From assembly GCF_010894435.1 (NCBI RefSeq), contig NZ_JAAIXZ010000008.1:62001-126000 (forward strand): 64,000 nt of DNA, given 5' to 3'. Shown piece by piece: positions 8,993 through 16,564 of the stretch (positions are counted from its first letter, which is position 1; each line of letters opens with the position of its first letter). Source of the DNA: Pyxidicoccus trucidator. Lineage in GTDB: Bacteria > Myxococcota > Myxococcia > Myxococcales > Myxococcaceae. Position numbers and translations under genes: made by a program. The notes under the pieces were generated by a model. That model was not told where the DNA came from and did not search any database. It saw only the letters and a program-made list of their open reading frames with translations.

Positions 8993-11785
8993 GTGGGCGT
9001 GGGACGCCACGGCGCACAGGCAGGGAGCTCGGAGTTGGCGGAGCAGAAGCGTCGTTCCTGGAGTCCGCGGCTGCGTCATGCCGCGCTCATGGTCCTGGCC
9101 GCCGTCGCGGGAGTCGTCGTCGCCGCCGTGGGCCTGCCGTCCTGGCTCAGCGCCGCGAGTGAGCAGGCGCCTCCCGCCCTCTTCCTGGCGGACGCCCCCA
9201 CGCGCACCCTCGAAGCGCGGGTGAGCTACCCGGGCGCGGACATGCATCGTCCCTATGGAGCGCTGCGCTCCGGAGATGCCGGGGCCCCGCCGCCCGCGCC
9301 GCTGCGCGAGCTGGCGCGGATGGAGGAGGCGGGAGACGTGCATGGGCTCGCGGCGGCCTACCTCGTGCGCGGCAACACGCAGATGGCGGCGCCGTACCTG
9401 GCAACGGCGGCGGAGTCGCCGGACGTGGCCAGTGACAGGGCCGTGCTGGCGTTGGACCGGAAGGACTACGCCGAGGCGCTCGAGTTGCTGGAGGGCGCGC
9501 TCCACGCGCAGCCGAAGCATGCGCAGGCGCTGTGGAACCGCGGACTGGTGCTGAAGGAGCTGGAGTTGTGGGCGCTGGCCGCGCAGTCGTTCGACGCGGT
9601 GGCCGCGCTGGGGGAGCACGGCTGGGCGGGGGAGGCGAAGGCGCGGGCGGACGCGCTGCGGAGCCACCTCGTGGACTCGTGGCGCGAGACGACGGACGCG
9701 GCCAAGGCGCTGATTACCGAGAAGAGCACCGTCCCCGAGGAGCTGCTCCAGGCCAAGCCCGGAGCGTTTCGCGCGAAGCTGTATGAAGCCATCCGTGTGG
9801 CTCCGTCGGTGGAGAGGCTCAAGTCGCTGGAACCCGTGGCTGCGGCGCTGGATGCCCGCTACGGAGGCTCGGCCATGCGCGATGCCATCCGCTGGGCGCA
9901 ATCCCGGGACTTCCGTCATCGAGGACCGCTGGCCGCGCGCTACCTGGAGCTGTACCGCACCAACAAGGTCGCCGGAGGCGTGTCGCTGTTTCTGGAGGAC
10001 GTGCTGCGCGCGGGAGAGCGTGACCTGTACATGGGGGCACTCGTCCACCAGGGGCTGGTGGACGAGCACCTGGACACCTTCTCTTCGCTGGCCGCACAGG
10101 TGAGAGACCCCTGGTTCATCCTCATGGCGGAGCATGAGAAGGCCCTGGTCGCCATCCGGCGCGGCGAGCTCCTTCGGGCGGAGCATCTCCTACTGGGAGC
10201 GGTGGCGCGCTGCGCTGCACAGCCGATTGGCTATCGCTGCATCCCCATTGAAGCGGACCTGTCCGATCTCTATCGCCAGCTCCACCGTCTGCCAGAGTCG
10301 AACAGGCACGCGCAGGCGGCGCTCTCCCGCTATCGCGGTGATAGCCGCTGGAGCGAGGAGCAACACCAGCAGCAGCTTGGGCAGAACGCGCGCTATCTCG
10401 GTGAGGCCTCGCTGGCGCGCGCGTATCTGGAAGAGACGCTCGCTCGGAACCCGAACGACTGCAAGATGCGGCACTTCGTGCGGGCGAACGATGCCCTGGC
10501 GCGGCTGCAAGCGTTGGACGTCATGGGGGCCCGCGCGAGCATGTCCGAGGCGCTGTCGTGTGAGACCCCCTTGTCGATCTCGGGAGCCAGGACACTGGTG
10601 GACCTTGCGCGGATGCATCCCGATACCGGGCAGGACCGCATGTTGTTCGATGGGCTCAAGGCCCTCCGCAGCCAGGGAAGGCTCCCTCCTGGGCAGATGG
10701 CGCTTATCACGCATTTCGAGGGACGCTTTCACGTGGAGCAGGACCGGACGCGCGGCGAAGAGCTACTCCGGCGTGCCATCGTCGAGGCGCGGCAGCTCCC
10801 CTCCTATGATGTGGATGCGCGGAAGGCGCAGGCCTATAGCTACACCTCCCTCCTGTTCGCCGCCGGGAAAGCCGGTGAGTACGAGCGGTCGCTGGCGCTC
10901 TTTGGTGAGGAGCTGGGGGGCGCGCTTCCACGGCGGTGTCTGCTCGCGGTAACGGTGGATGCCGAGCGGACCCTCATCGTCACGCTCGGCGTGGACGGTC
11001 AGTCATTGGCCCACTACGACGCGAGCCGTACGGTGGCCCTGGGCGAAGACGTCCGGGGACTTGTCCCCGAGGTGGTGATGGCTCCACTTCGTGCGTGTGA
11101 ACAGGTGGCAGTGGTGGCGCGCCCGCCGCTGCACGGTCGCGCGGGCTTGTTGCCTGCCGAAATGGCCTGGTCCTACTACGTTCCGCGCTCTCCTCCTGAC
11201 GTGCCTGCTACCGGTCTCGCGCGGCGCCTGGTGGTGGCTGACGTCGTGGCGCCCCGGGGCCTGGGGCTACCTTCACTGAATACGTGGGACGGCGCTGTGG
11301 AGACGGGGACTACCCTGTTGTCCGGGCAGGATGCCACGCCTTCCCGAGTGCTCAATGCGATGGCGGAGGCCACCGAGGTCGAGGTCCATGCCCACGGGCT
11401 GGTGAACCCGAATCTCTCCGAAGCGTCTTTGTTGGTGCTGTCGCAGGAAGATGGCGGGCGCTATGCGTTGACAGCAGGAGAGGTCCAGGAACGGCGGCTC
11501 CATGGCCAGCCGCTGGTCATCCTGGCTGCATGCCGTGCGGCGCATGGGGCGCCGTGGACGTATGAGCGCTTCAGTCTGCCAGTTGCATTCATCAACGCGG
11601 GAGCTCGCGCGGTGCTCGCCGCCACGGTGGATGTGCCGGATGCACAGGCAGGCGCGTTCTTCAGCGCCGTGCGGGAGCGTATCCGGCATGGCGCGCACGC
11701 GGCGGTCGCGCTCCGCGACGTGCGCATGCAGTGGCTCGGTCGCGACCCGGAGAGCTGGGCCCGGTCGGTGCTCGTTTTCGATTGA
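8993..11785 (+). CDS. Membrane-anchored TPR-CHAT (caspase-like) protein
   Basis: Counted from the GTG at 8993 this is 930 residues. A basic stretch (KRRSWSPRLR) and one membrane helix (about 28-52) precede a long region of TPR-like helical repeats (for example around 'AEALELLEGALHAQPKHAQALWNRG' positions 159-185 and further units to about 620). The C-terminal 250 residues look like a CHAT domain: 'VHAHG' supplies His801 and 'ILAACRAAHG' supplies Cys847, the expected His-Cys dyad. CHAT proteins are caspase-family proteases, often triggered through partner or repeat domains. A TTG at 9035 with a GGGAGCTCGGAG site just upstream is an equally good start (916 residues). Orientation of the single helix suggests the catalytic part may be outside the cytoplasm. 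Two small exported proteins follow on the same strand and are candidate partners or substrates. Confidence 0.82.
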   Translation: MGVGRHGAQAGSSELAEQKRRSWSPRLRHAALMVLAAVAGVVVAAVGLPSWLSAASEQAPPALFLADAPTRTLEARVSYPGADMHRPYGALRSGDAGAPPPAPLRELARMEEAGDVHGLAAAYLVRGNTQMAAPYLATAAESPDVASDRAVLALDRKDYAEALELLEGALHAQPKHAQALWNRGLVLKELELWALAAQSFDAVAALGEHGWAGEAKARADALRSHLVDSWRETTDAAKALITEKSTVPEELLQAKPGAFRAKLYEAIRVAPSVERLKSLEPVAAALDARYGGSAMRDAIRWAQSRDFRHRGPLAARYLELYRTNKVAGGVSLFLEDVLRAGERDLYMGALVHQGLVDEHLDTFSSLAAQVRDPWFILMAEHEKALVAIRRGELLRAEHLLLGAVARCAAQPIGYRCIPIEADLSDLYRQLHRLPESNRHAQAALSRYRGDSRWSEEQHQQQLGQNARYLGEASLARAYLEETLARNPNDCKMRHFVRANDALARLQALDVMGARASMSEALSCETPLSISGARTLVDLARMHPDTGQDRMLFDGLKALRSQGRLPPGQMALITHFEGRFHVEQDRTRGEELLRRAIVEARQLPSYDVDARKAQAYSYTSLLFAAGKAGEYERSLALFGEELGGALPRRCLLAVTVDAERTLIVTLGVDGQSLAHYDASRTVALGEDVRGLVPEVVMAPLRACEQVAVVARPPLHGRAGLLPAEMAWSYYVPRSPPDVPATGLARRLVVADVVAPRGLGLPSLNTWDGAVETGTTLLSGQDATPSRVLNAMAEATEVEVHAHGLVNPNLSEASLLVLSQEDGGRYALTAGEVQERRLHGQPLVILAACRAAHGAPWTYERFSLPVAFINAGARAVLAATVDVPDAQAGAFFSAVRERIRHGAHAAVALRDVRMQWLGRDPESWARSVLVFD

Positions 11786-11804
11786 GGATGGGATGATCCC
11801 GTCC
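11786..11804 (+). other. Intercistronic stem-loop after the CHAT gene
   Basis: Directly after the CHAT stop codon, GGATGGGA and TCCCGTCC pair over eight positions (one G-T) around a three-base loop. There is no T-run, so this may be an RNA-processing or attenuation hairpin between the CHAT gene and the lipoprotein gene rather than a full terminator. Confidence 0.45.
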
Positions 11805-11824
11805 TGAGTGTGGAGGGGGATGTC

Positions 11825-12460
11825 ATGATGAAGAGACTCTTGCTGTGTGTAGTCCTGGCGGGCTCGTTGGCGGGTTGCCGCATTCTGGGTGAGCCCCGGC
11901 CCACGCCGGACACATGCCCCGAGTTGGGACCGGTACCCACGGCTCCGCCGGTCAAGGAGTTGCCTCCGGGCGCAACCCCGCCACCGGGGGCCTCGCATGT
12001 CATCGGGCTGTTCTGTCAGGACACGGGGACGTTCCATGCGGCCGGCGTCAACGTGAAGACCCGGTCCTTCACGTACCTCGTGTCGGGCAGCCGGGCCTCG
12101 CGGGAGTCGTTCCTCGCCAATGCCTACAAATCGGGCGTCCCCGTGGTCATCTACACCGGTCCGGTGAAGGTGCCCGGGGGCAAGCGCATGAGCGGAAGCG
12201 CCGCCGTGGCCTCCGGGGCCACGACTCCGTCCACGGAGACAGGCGCAGGGGAGGATGAGACACTCGATCCTTGCTTCGATGCGAACGAGGTTGGCGACAA
12301 GCCACCGCAGACCCCGAAGGACCCGGGCGACGCGAACCCGAAGCCGATTGATACCTTCACCCAGCTGGCTTGGACGTCGGCCAATGCGATTGATGGTGTC
12401 AGCGACCCCGCGACCGCGTCCAGCACGCAGCCGTCGCCCGGGACGAGCGTGCCTCGGTAG
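11825..12460 (+). CDS. Small lipoprotein sharing a Pro/Asp motif with the next gene
   Basis: The product is about 211 residues. MMKRLLLCVVLAGSLAGC is a clear lipoprotein signal with lipobox LAGC. A proline-rich linker follows, then a compact central part ('SHVIGLFCQDTGTFHAAGVNV' at 62-82 and 'VPVVIYTGPVKVPGGKRM'), and a C-terminal NEVGDKPPQTPKDPGDANP (about 160-178). That last motif is the same as the repeat unit of the downstream protein. The start lies 40 bases after the CHAT stop behind GAGGGGGATG; ATG at 11825 or 11828 are both possible. No known family is recognised. Position and shared motif argue that it works with the CHAT protein and the repeat protein. Confidence 0.75.
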   Translation: MMKRLLLCVVLAGSLAGCRILGEPRPTPDTCPELGPVPTAPPVKELPPGATPPPGASHVIGLFCQDTGTFHAAGVNVKTRSFTYLVSGSRASRESFLANAYKSGVPVVIYTGPVKVPGGKRMSGSAAVASGATTPSTETGAGEDETLDPCFDANEVGDKPPQTPKDPGDANPKPIDTFTQLAWTSANAIDGVSDPATASSTQPSPGTSVPR

Positions 12461-12475
12461 TGAAGGGGCCGACCG

Positions 12476-12508
12476 GGCGCGGAGCCATCAAGAGAATGGC
12501 TCCGCGCC
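12476..12508 (+). terminator. Strong hairpin after the lipoprotein gene
   Basis: A perfect 13-base stem, GGCGCGGAGCCAT (12476-12488) with ATGGCTCCGCGCC (12496-12508), encloses a seven-base loop. No T-run follows, so it may be a transcript-stabilising hairpin or partial terminator that lets the next gene be expressed at a different level. Confidence 0.6.
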
Positions 12509-12591
12509 TGGTGTCCTCCGCTGTCAGTGTCTTCCAGTAGTCTGGTTTCGAAGCGGGGCCGGCTGCTTCGAGTTGTACAGAGGGGGATGAG

Positions 12592-13125
12592 ATGAAGAAT
12601 CGGTTGTTGAGACTGGTGATGCTGACGCTGGTCACCGGACCGCTGGTGGGGAGCGCTGGGCCGCTGGGGCCCATCCTGCTTCCAACAGGGACAGGGGACG
12701 GGCTGGACTCAACGGAGATCGGCGAAGATCCACCGCCCTCTCCAAAGGACCCGGGCAATGTCCAGCCAGGGACCAGGACTTCGGAGCTCCAGGGCACGGC
12801 CGCCGCGAGAAGGGCCGACGGGTCCTTCGGGCCCGTCCTGCTGCCGACGAGACCTGGAGAGGGCCCGGACTCGACGGAGATTGGTCAAGACCCGCCGCCC
12901 TCTCCGAAAGACCCGGGCGACATCCAGCCCGAGTCGCCGTTGTTGACGCCCGGAGCAATCGCCATCGCTGCAAGGCCGGTCGTTGGGACCGCCAGGTTCT
13001 CCGGGCCCATCCTGTGGCCCACGGGGCCCGGAGATGACCTGGACTCGACGGAGATTGGTGACAAGCCTCCGCCGGATCCGACAGACGAGGGCGGCATCTG
13101 GCCGGTGTCTTCGCTGGGGGCCTGA
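12592..13125 (+). CDS. Exported protein with three ~34-residue DSTEIG-PPP repeats
   Basis: This 177-residue protein has a signal peptide (MKNRLLRLVMLTLVTGPLVGSA) and then three copies of one unit at about 26-59, 80-113 and 138-171. Each copy begins GP(I/V)L.PT, contains DSTEIG, then PPP.P.D.G and ends in QP or WP. Copies are joined by unrelated linkers of 20 and 24 residues rich in Ala, Ser and Arg. The unit's second half matches the C-terminus of the preceding lipoprotein, and both genes begin with the same GAGGGGGATG-NN-ATG context, so they look like relatives. No database family is recognised. Regular acidic/proline blocks with flexible linkers would suit multivalent binding or proteolytic release of peptides, possibly by the CHAT protein upstream; this is inference. 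Confidence 0.7.
   Translation: MKNRLLRLVMLTLVTGPLVGSAGPLGPILLPTGTGDGLDSTEIGEDPPPSPKDPGNVQPGTRTSELQGTAAARRADGSFGPVLLPTRPGEGPDSTEIGQDPPPSPKDPGDIQPESPLLTPGAIAIAARPVVGTARFSGPILWPTGPGDDLDSTEIGDKPPPDPTDEGGIWPVSSLGA
12667..13104 (+). repeat. Three coding repeats (~102 bases each)
   Basis: Repeat units lie at about 12667-12768, 12829-12930 and 13003-13104 inside the exported repeat protein. Copies 1 and 2 are nearest to each other in protein sequence; copy 3 has changed KDPGD to TDEGG. A fourth, partial copy of the motif sits at the end of the preceding lipoprotein gene near 12290-12345. Confidence 0.75.
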
Positions 13126-13154
13126 AGTCCGCCCGGGCTTCTTGAAGGTTCAGG

Positions 13155-13182
13155 GGCCGCCTTCCTCACCGGGAGGGCGGCC
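13155..13182. terminator. Hairpin between convergent genes
   Basis: GGCCGCC (13155-13161) pairs with GGCGGCC (13176-13182). It lies between the repeat-protein gene (ends 13125) and the converging YchJ-like gene (ends 13189). There is no strong T-run. Confidence 0.5.
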
Positions 13183-13188
13183 TCGCTG

Positions 13189-13674
13189 TCACTGACCTCC
13201 CGCTGTTTCCGGGAAGGTGGCCAGCGTCAGGGACTCAGGAGAGCCCTTCAAGTCCCTGGGAAACACCGTCACGCCGGACAGGTAGCGCCAGCCGGTGCCG
13301 TCGTGGCGGAAGTCCGAGCGCTCCACGAAGGACTGCTCCTTCCCCTTCTCGAACACCTTGGCGAAGAAGAGCACCCGCGCCAGGCCCGAGGCATCCGGAG
13401 GCTGGCGGTCCATCACCACCAGCTTGGGGTACTGGTGTCCCTGGGCGTGGGCGCGCACCTCGCGCAGGTACTGCTCCTGGGGGCGTGCGCGGTCCGGGTG
13501 GTCCGGGTGCAGCGTCTTCCACAGGTAGGCCGCGTCGCGCAGGGCGAAGGCGCTGTAGCGGCTGCGCATGAGGCGCTCGGCGTCGGGTGGCTCCGCCTCC
13601 CCTTTGTGGAAGGGGGCGCAGCACTCGCGGTAGCGGAGTCCGGAACAGCAGGGGCAGGGTGGGGCAGGGGGCAT
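13189..13674 (-). CDS. YchJ-family protein with SEC-C-type zinc motif
   Basis: The 161-residue product starts MPPAPPCPCCSGLRYRECC, a Cys-rich SEC-C-like zinc motif (CPC...CC), and continues with the YchJ/UPF0225 hallmark 'AERLMRSRYSAFALRDAAYLW' and 'LHPDH'. The remaining half fits the NTF2-like fold of the family. The biochemical role of the family is not settled; the SEC-C motif is known from SecA, where it binds zinc and SecB. The gene is transcribed alone, divergent from uppP. Confidence 0.85.
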   Translation of the reverse strand: MPPAPPCPCCSGLRYRECCAPFHKGEAEPPDAERLMRSRYSAFALRDAAYLWKTLHPDHPDRARPQEQYLREVRAHAQGHQYPKLVVMDRQPPDASGLARVLFFAKVFEKGKEQSFVERSDFRHDGTGWRYLSGVTVFPRDLKGSPESLTLATFPETAGGQ

Positions 13675-13798
13675 GGCGCGGCGTCCAGCCTACCCCGGCC
13701 CGGTGGGCGGACGTGGGTGGGGCGTGCTGGCGCTCACAGAGGCGGAGGAACGCCCTTGCTGGCGGGGGAGTCCGGACATACATCCGGAGGCCGCGCCT

Positions 13799-14692
13799 AT
13801 GAGCCTCCTCGAAGCCATCGTCCTGGGCCTGGTCCAGGGTCTCACCGAGTTCCTCCCCATCAGCTCCACCGCGCACCTGCGCATTGCTCCGGAGCTGTTC
13901 GGCTGGAAGGACCCGGGGGCCGCGTACTCGGCCGTGATTCAGCTGGGCACGGTGGCCGCCGTGCTCATCTACTTCCGCAAGGACCTGGTCTCGCTGACGG
14001 TGGCCTTCTTCCGGGGGCTGGCGCGGCGCGAGCCCTTCGCAACGCTGGAGTCCCGGCTGGCGTGGTTCGTCCTGGTGGGCACGCTGCCCATCGGCGTGTG
14101 CGGCCTGGCCTTCAAGAAGCTCATCGAGAACCAGTTCCGCTCGCTCTACGTCATCTCCGGCAGCCTCATCATCCTGGCGCTCATCCTCCTCGTGGTGGAG
14201 CGGGTCGCCTCCCACCAGCGGACGCTGGCGGACATGCGCTGGAAGGATGGCATCATCATCGGGCTGTGGCAGGCGGTGGCGCTCATCCCTGGGTCGTCCC
14301 GCTCGGGCACCACCATCACCGGTGGACTGGCGCTGGGCCTCAAGCGCGAGGACGCGGCGCGCTACTCCTTCCTGCTGTCCATCCCCGCCACCACCCTGGC
14401 GGGCGTCTTCGAGCTCAAGCACCTGCTGGAGGCCACCGAGCGGCCGTCCGCCCTGTCCCTCTGGGTGGGCACGCTGGTGGCGTTCGCCTCGGGCATGGCG
14501 GCCATTGCCTGGCTGTTGAGCTACCTGCGCTCGCGCACCATGCTGGTGTTCGTGGTGTACCGAGTGGCGCTGGGCGTGCTGCTGCTGGTGCTCCTGCAGG
14601 CAGGGAAGCTCAAGCCGATGTCGGGCGTGGAGAACATCGACGTGCCTCCCGAGCCCGGCAAGCAGCAGATAGAGAAGCAGATCACGGATTAG
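13799..14692 (+). CDS. uppP: Undecaprenyl-diphosphatase
   Basis: This 297-residue integral membrane enzyme (BacA/UppP) dephosphorylates undecaprenyl diphosphate to recycle the lipid carrier for peptidoglycan and exopolysaccharide export. The two family signatures are present: LVQGLTEFLPISSTAHL at residues 11-27 and PGSSRSGTTITGG in the second half, with about eight membrane segments. The ATG at 13799 is chosen because the family motif begins within ten residues of it; the in-frame ATG at 13673 would add 42 atypical residues and overlap the YchJ gene. A hydrophilic tail of about 25 residues follows the last helix. The NUDIX gene starts 17 bases later. Confidence 0.95.
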   Translation: MSLLEAIVLGLVQGLTEFLPISSTAHLRIAPELFGWKDPGAAYSAVIQLGTVAAVLIYFRKDLVSLTVAFFRGLARREPFATLESRLAWFVLVGTLPIGVCGLAFKKLIENQFRSLYVISGSLIILALILLVVERVASHQRTLADMRWKDGIIIGLWQAVALIPGSSRSGTTITGGLALGLKREDAARYSFLLSIPATTLAGVFELKHLLEATERPSALSLWVGTLVAFASGMAAIAWLLSYLRSRTMLVFVVYRVALGVLLLVLLQAGKLKPMSGVENIDVPPEPGKQQIEKQITD

Positions 14693-14709
14693 AGAAGGGT
14701 GTGTGGGTC

Positions 14710-15321
14710 GTGAGCGTGGAGGCGCTGTTCGAATCGCTGGAGGCACGGCTGTCATCGCGGCCGGCGCGCACGGTGGACCTGCCGGGGCTGGTGCTGCGGG
14801 AGGCCTCGGTGCTGGTGCCCGTGTTCGAGCGGGACGGGGTGCCGCACGTGCTCTTCACGCGGAGGCCGCCGACGCTGCGCACCCACGCGGACCAGTACAG
14901 CTTCCCCGGGGGCGGGCGGGACGCGGAGGACGCGACGCCGCTGCACACGGCGCTGCGCGAGACGGAGGAGGAGCTGGGGGTCGACCGTCGGCGTGTGCGG
15001 GTGCTGGGCATGCTGGACGAGGTGCCGACCATCTCCCAGTACCGGGTGAGTCCCTTCGTGGGTGTCATCCCCGGTGACGGCCAGTACCGCCCGAGCGCGG
15101 AAGAGGTGGCCTTCATCCTCGAGGTGCCGCTGGCGAACCTGCTGGACCCGGCCATCCTCCGCGTGGAGCGCAAGGAGGTCTTCGGCGCCGAGCGCGAGCT
15201 GTACTTCTACACGTACGGAACGCACATCATCTGGGGCGCCACGGCGCGAATCCTGCGCGACTTCCTCAATCACGTGACGCAGGTGCCGGGCCTGGCCGCG
15301 GCGCTGGGGCTTCGGAACTGA
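14710..15321 (+). CDS. NUDIX hydrolase, CoA-pyrophosphatase (NudL) type
   Basis: The product is about 203 residues from the GTG at 14710, chosen over the GTG at 14701 because AGAAGGG then sits about ten bases upstream. 'LFTRRPPTLRTHADQYSFPG' followed by GGRDAED and 'TALRETEEELGV' is the pattern of the CoA diphosphatase branch (family motif LRxHxGQxxFPGG plus the NUDIX box REXXEEXGX). Such enzymes split CoA or its derivatives into 3',5'-ADP and phosphopantetheine. It is probably co-transcribed with uppP. It ends four bases from the converging immunity gene. Confidence 0.85.
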   Translation: MSVEALFESLEARLSSRPARTVDLPGLVLREASVLVPVFERDGVPHVLFTRRPPTLRTHADQYSFPGGGRDAEDATPLHTALRETEEELGVDRRRVRVLGMLDEVPTISQYRVSPFVGVIPGDGQYRPSAEEVAFILEVPLANLLDPAILRVERKEVFGAERELYFYTYGTHIIWGATARILRDFLNHVTQVPGLAAALGLRN

Positions 15322-15325
15322 CGGG

Positions 15326-16012
15326 CTACCCCTGCGCGGGCTGGGAGAAGCGCCGCAGCGGGTCCCAGACGTATTGCTCCGTGGGCGTGAGGACAGTGTT
15401 GGTCAGCTGGTGGTCGGAGACGAGGCGCGCGAAGCGCTCCGACACAACGTAGATGCCGGGCAGGCCACGGGGTTCGAAGATGTCGTCCCCGTTCCAGCTT
15501 CCAGGCTCCAGGCTGAAGCCATTGATGCCGTCCGTGCCCACCGCGCGGCAGTAGTCGCAGTCGAAGGGGCCCGGCCGGAGAATCTGGCTTCGGGGCTCGT
15601 CCACGAGGGCCGAGCCGAAGGTCATGGTCACCGCGAGATACTGTGGAAGCGTGAAGCGGGTGTTGGTGCCGCGCCGCTGACGCTGAACCTTGAGAACGTC
15701 TACCGGGCCGAAGCCGTGCAGGCCCGTGAGTCCCGCTGACCGGAAGGCATCTGCGAACCGCTCGGAGACAATCAGGTCCGAGCCTCCGCCAAGCGACTGA
15801 GCCATGTCTCCGGGCTCTTCACCGTACAGCTTCAGTTTCACGCGGTAGGGCGGGAGCCACTTCAACATGCTCACGAATCCACCGCAGCGTGGGCAATGCT
15901 CGGCGTCCATTCGTTCCTGAGCCTCGACAGTGGAGAACTCCGTGTCGTGGCGGGTGTAGCGCTGAGTCTTGAGGACGAAGAAGTGGGGGCTCGGGTAGGG
16001 GTCAGAACCCAT
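15326..16012 (-). CDS. SitI6-like double-CXXCG immunity protein
   Basis: The 228-residue product belongs to the Myxococcus double-CXXCG paralogous family, members of which serve as immunity proteins of the SitA6 toxin family. The first motif is intact (C40-PRCG) followed by a long block containing 'DLIVSERFADAFRSAGLTG'; the second half repeats this layout as FDCDYCRAVG and 'IYVVSERFARLVSDHQL'. Thus two zinc-ribbon-like halves are seen, though the second has Arg in place of Gly. The ATG at 16012 lies inside the end of the toxin gene (11-base overlap), the tight arrangement expected for a toxin and its antidote. It should act in the cytoplasm, binding the nuclease. Family recall is strong, the exact pairing is inferred from overlap. 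Confidence 0.85.
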   Translation of the reverse strand: MGSDPYPSPHFFVLKTQRYTRHDTEFSTVEAQERMDAEHCPRCGGFVSMLKWLPPYRVKLKLYGEEPGDMAQSLGGGSDLIVSERFADAFRSAGLTGLHGFGPVDVLKVQRQRRGTNTRFTLPQYLAVTMTFGSALVDEPRSQILRPGPFDCDYCRAVGTDGINGFSLEPGSWNGDDIFEPRGLPGIYVVSERFARLVSDHQLTNTVLTPTEQYVWDPLRRFSQPAQG

Positions 16013-16478
16013 TGGGAAACCTCGCCAGCATCTCAGGCCGCGAATAGACCGAGCGCAAGAAGGCTTCGAACTGCTGTGGCGTTGCCTGCCTGTGTGTAAA
16101 GAGCCAGTTGACCACCTCTTCATCCACTTGCCGGTGCCAATGCTGGTAGCCGTTATGGGCTGCCTTGTCGACTGCCCGGCTGACGAAACGCGGATCTCTC
16201 GGCTGATAGACGCCTTTGAGCGTGCCGTGTTTGTTCAGCGCGTCCGCGATCGTCTTGGAGATGACGTGGTGCTGCTGCCCGGTGGTGGCAACGGTCTTCG
16301 CGGCCTGTTGGGCCTGTTGAGCCGCCTCTTTCTCCAGCTTCGCCGCCAGCTTGGCGTCGACCTGGCGGACGGCCTCACACGCGGTGGCGGAGCCTTGCTT
16401 GCAGCCACAGACCGCACTCGTCTCTTGCGGTGTACAGGGAACCGTGGACAGCGCCAGCAGGAGCAGCGTCGTCAGCAT
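16002..16478 (-). CDS. SitA6-like polymorphic toxin, HNH/AHH-type nuclease
   Basis: This 158-residue protein starts with a hydrophobic segment (MLTTLLLLALSTVPC), then a Cys-rich stub (VCGCKQGSATAC) and an Ala/Gln/Lys helix, then a C-terminal nuclease-like domain with HHVISK, 'YQPRDPRFVSRAVDKAAHNG' and 'YQHWHRQVDEEVVNWL'. The clustered His residues fit the HNH/Endo VII superfamily toxins. SitA toxins are lipoproteins passed between myxobacterial siblings by outer-membrane exchange and kill cells lacking the antidote. The lipobox here is poor: TVPC has Pro just before Cys and the n-region has no positive charge, so lipidation is doubtful. ATG 16478 has TTGGAG nine bases upstream; ATG 16505 is possible. 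The antidote gene overlaps its end. Confidence 0.8.
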   Translation of the reverse strand: MLTTLLLLALSTVPCTPQETSAVCGCKQGSATACEAVRQVDAKLAAKLEKEAAQQAQQAAKTVATTGQQHHVISKTIADALNKHGTLKGVYQPRDPRFVSRAVDKAAHNGYQHWHRQVDEEVVNWLFTHRQATPQQFEAFLRSVYSRPEMLARFPNGF

Positions 16479-16564
16479 CGTGGGACTCCAAGGAGTGGGA
16501 AGCATCACCTCGGGGCGTGAGCCCCGGGTTGCCCTGCCAGCGGCTTCGTGCCCGTGCGTGCCGC

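Noticed and set aside
8523..9162. Several frames within the beta-lactamase/CHAT intergenic region
   Set aside because: They lack ribosome sites and domains, and are Arg/Gly/Ser-rich in the way random high-GC frames are.
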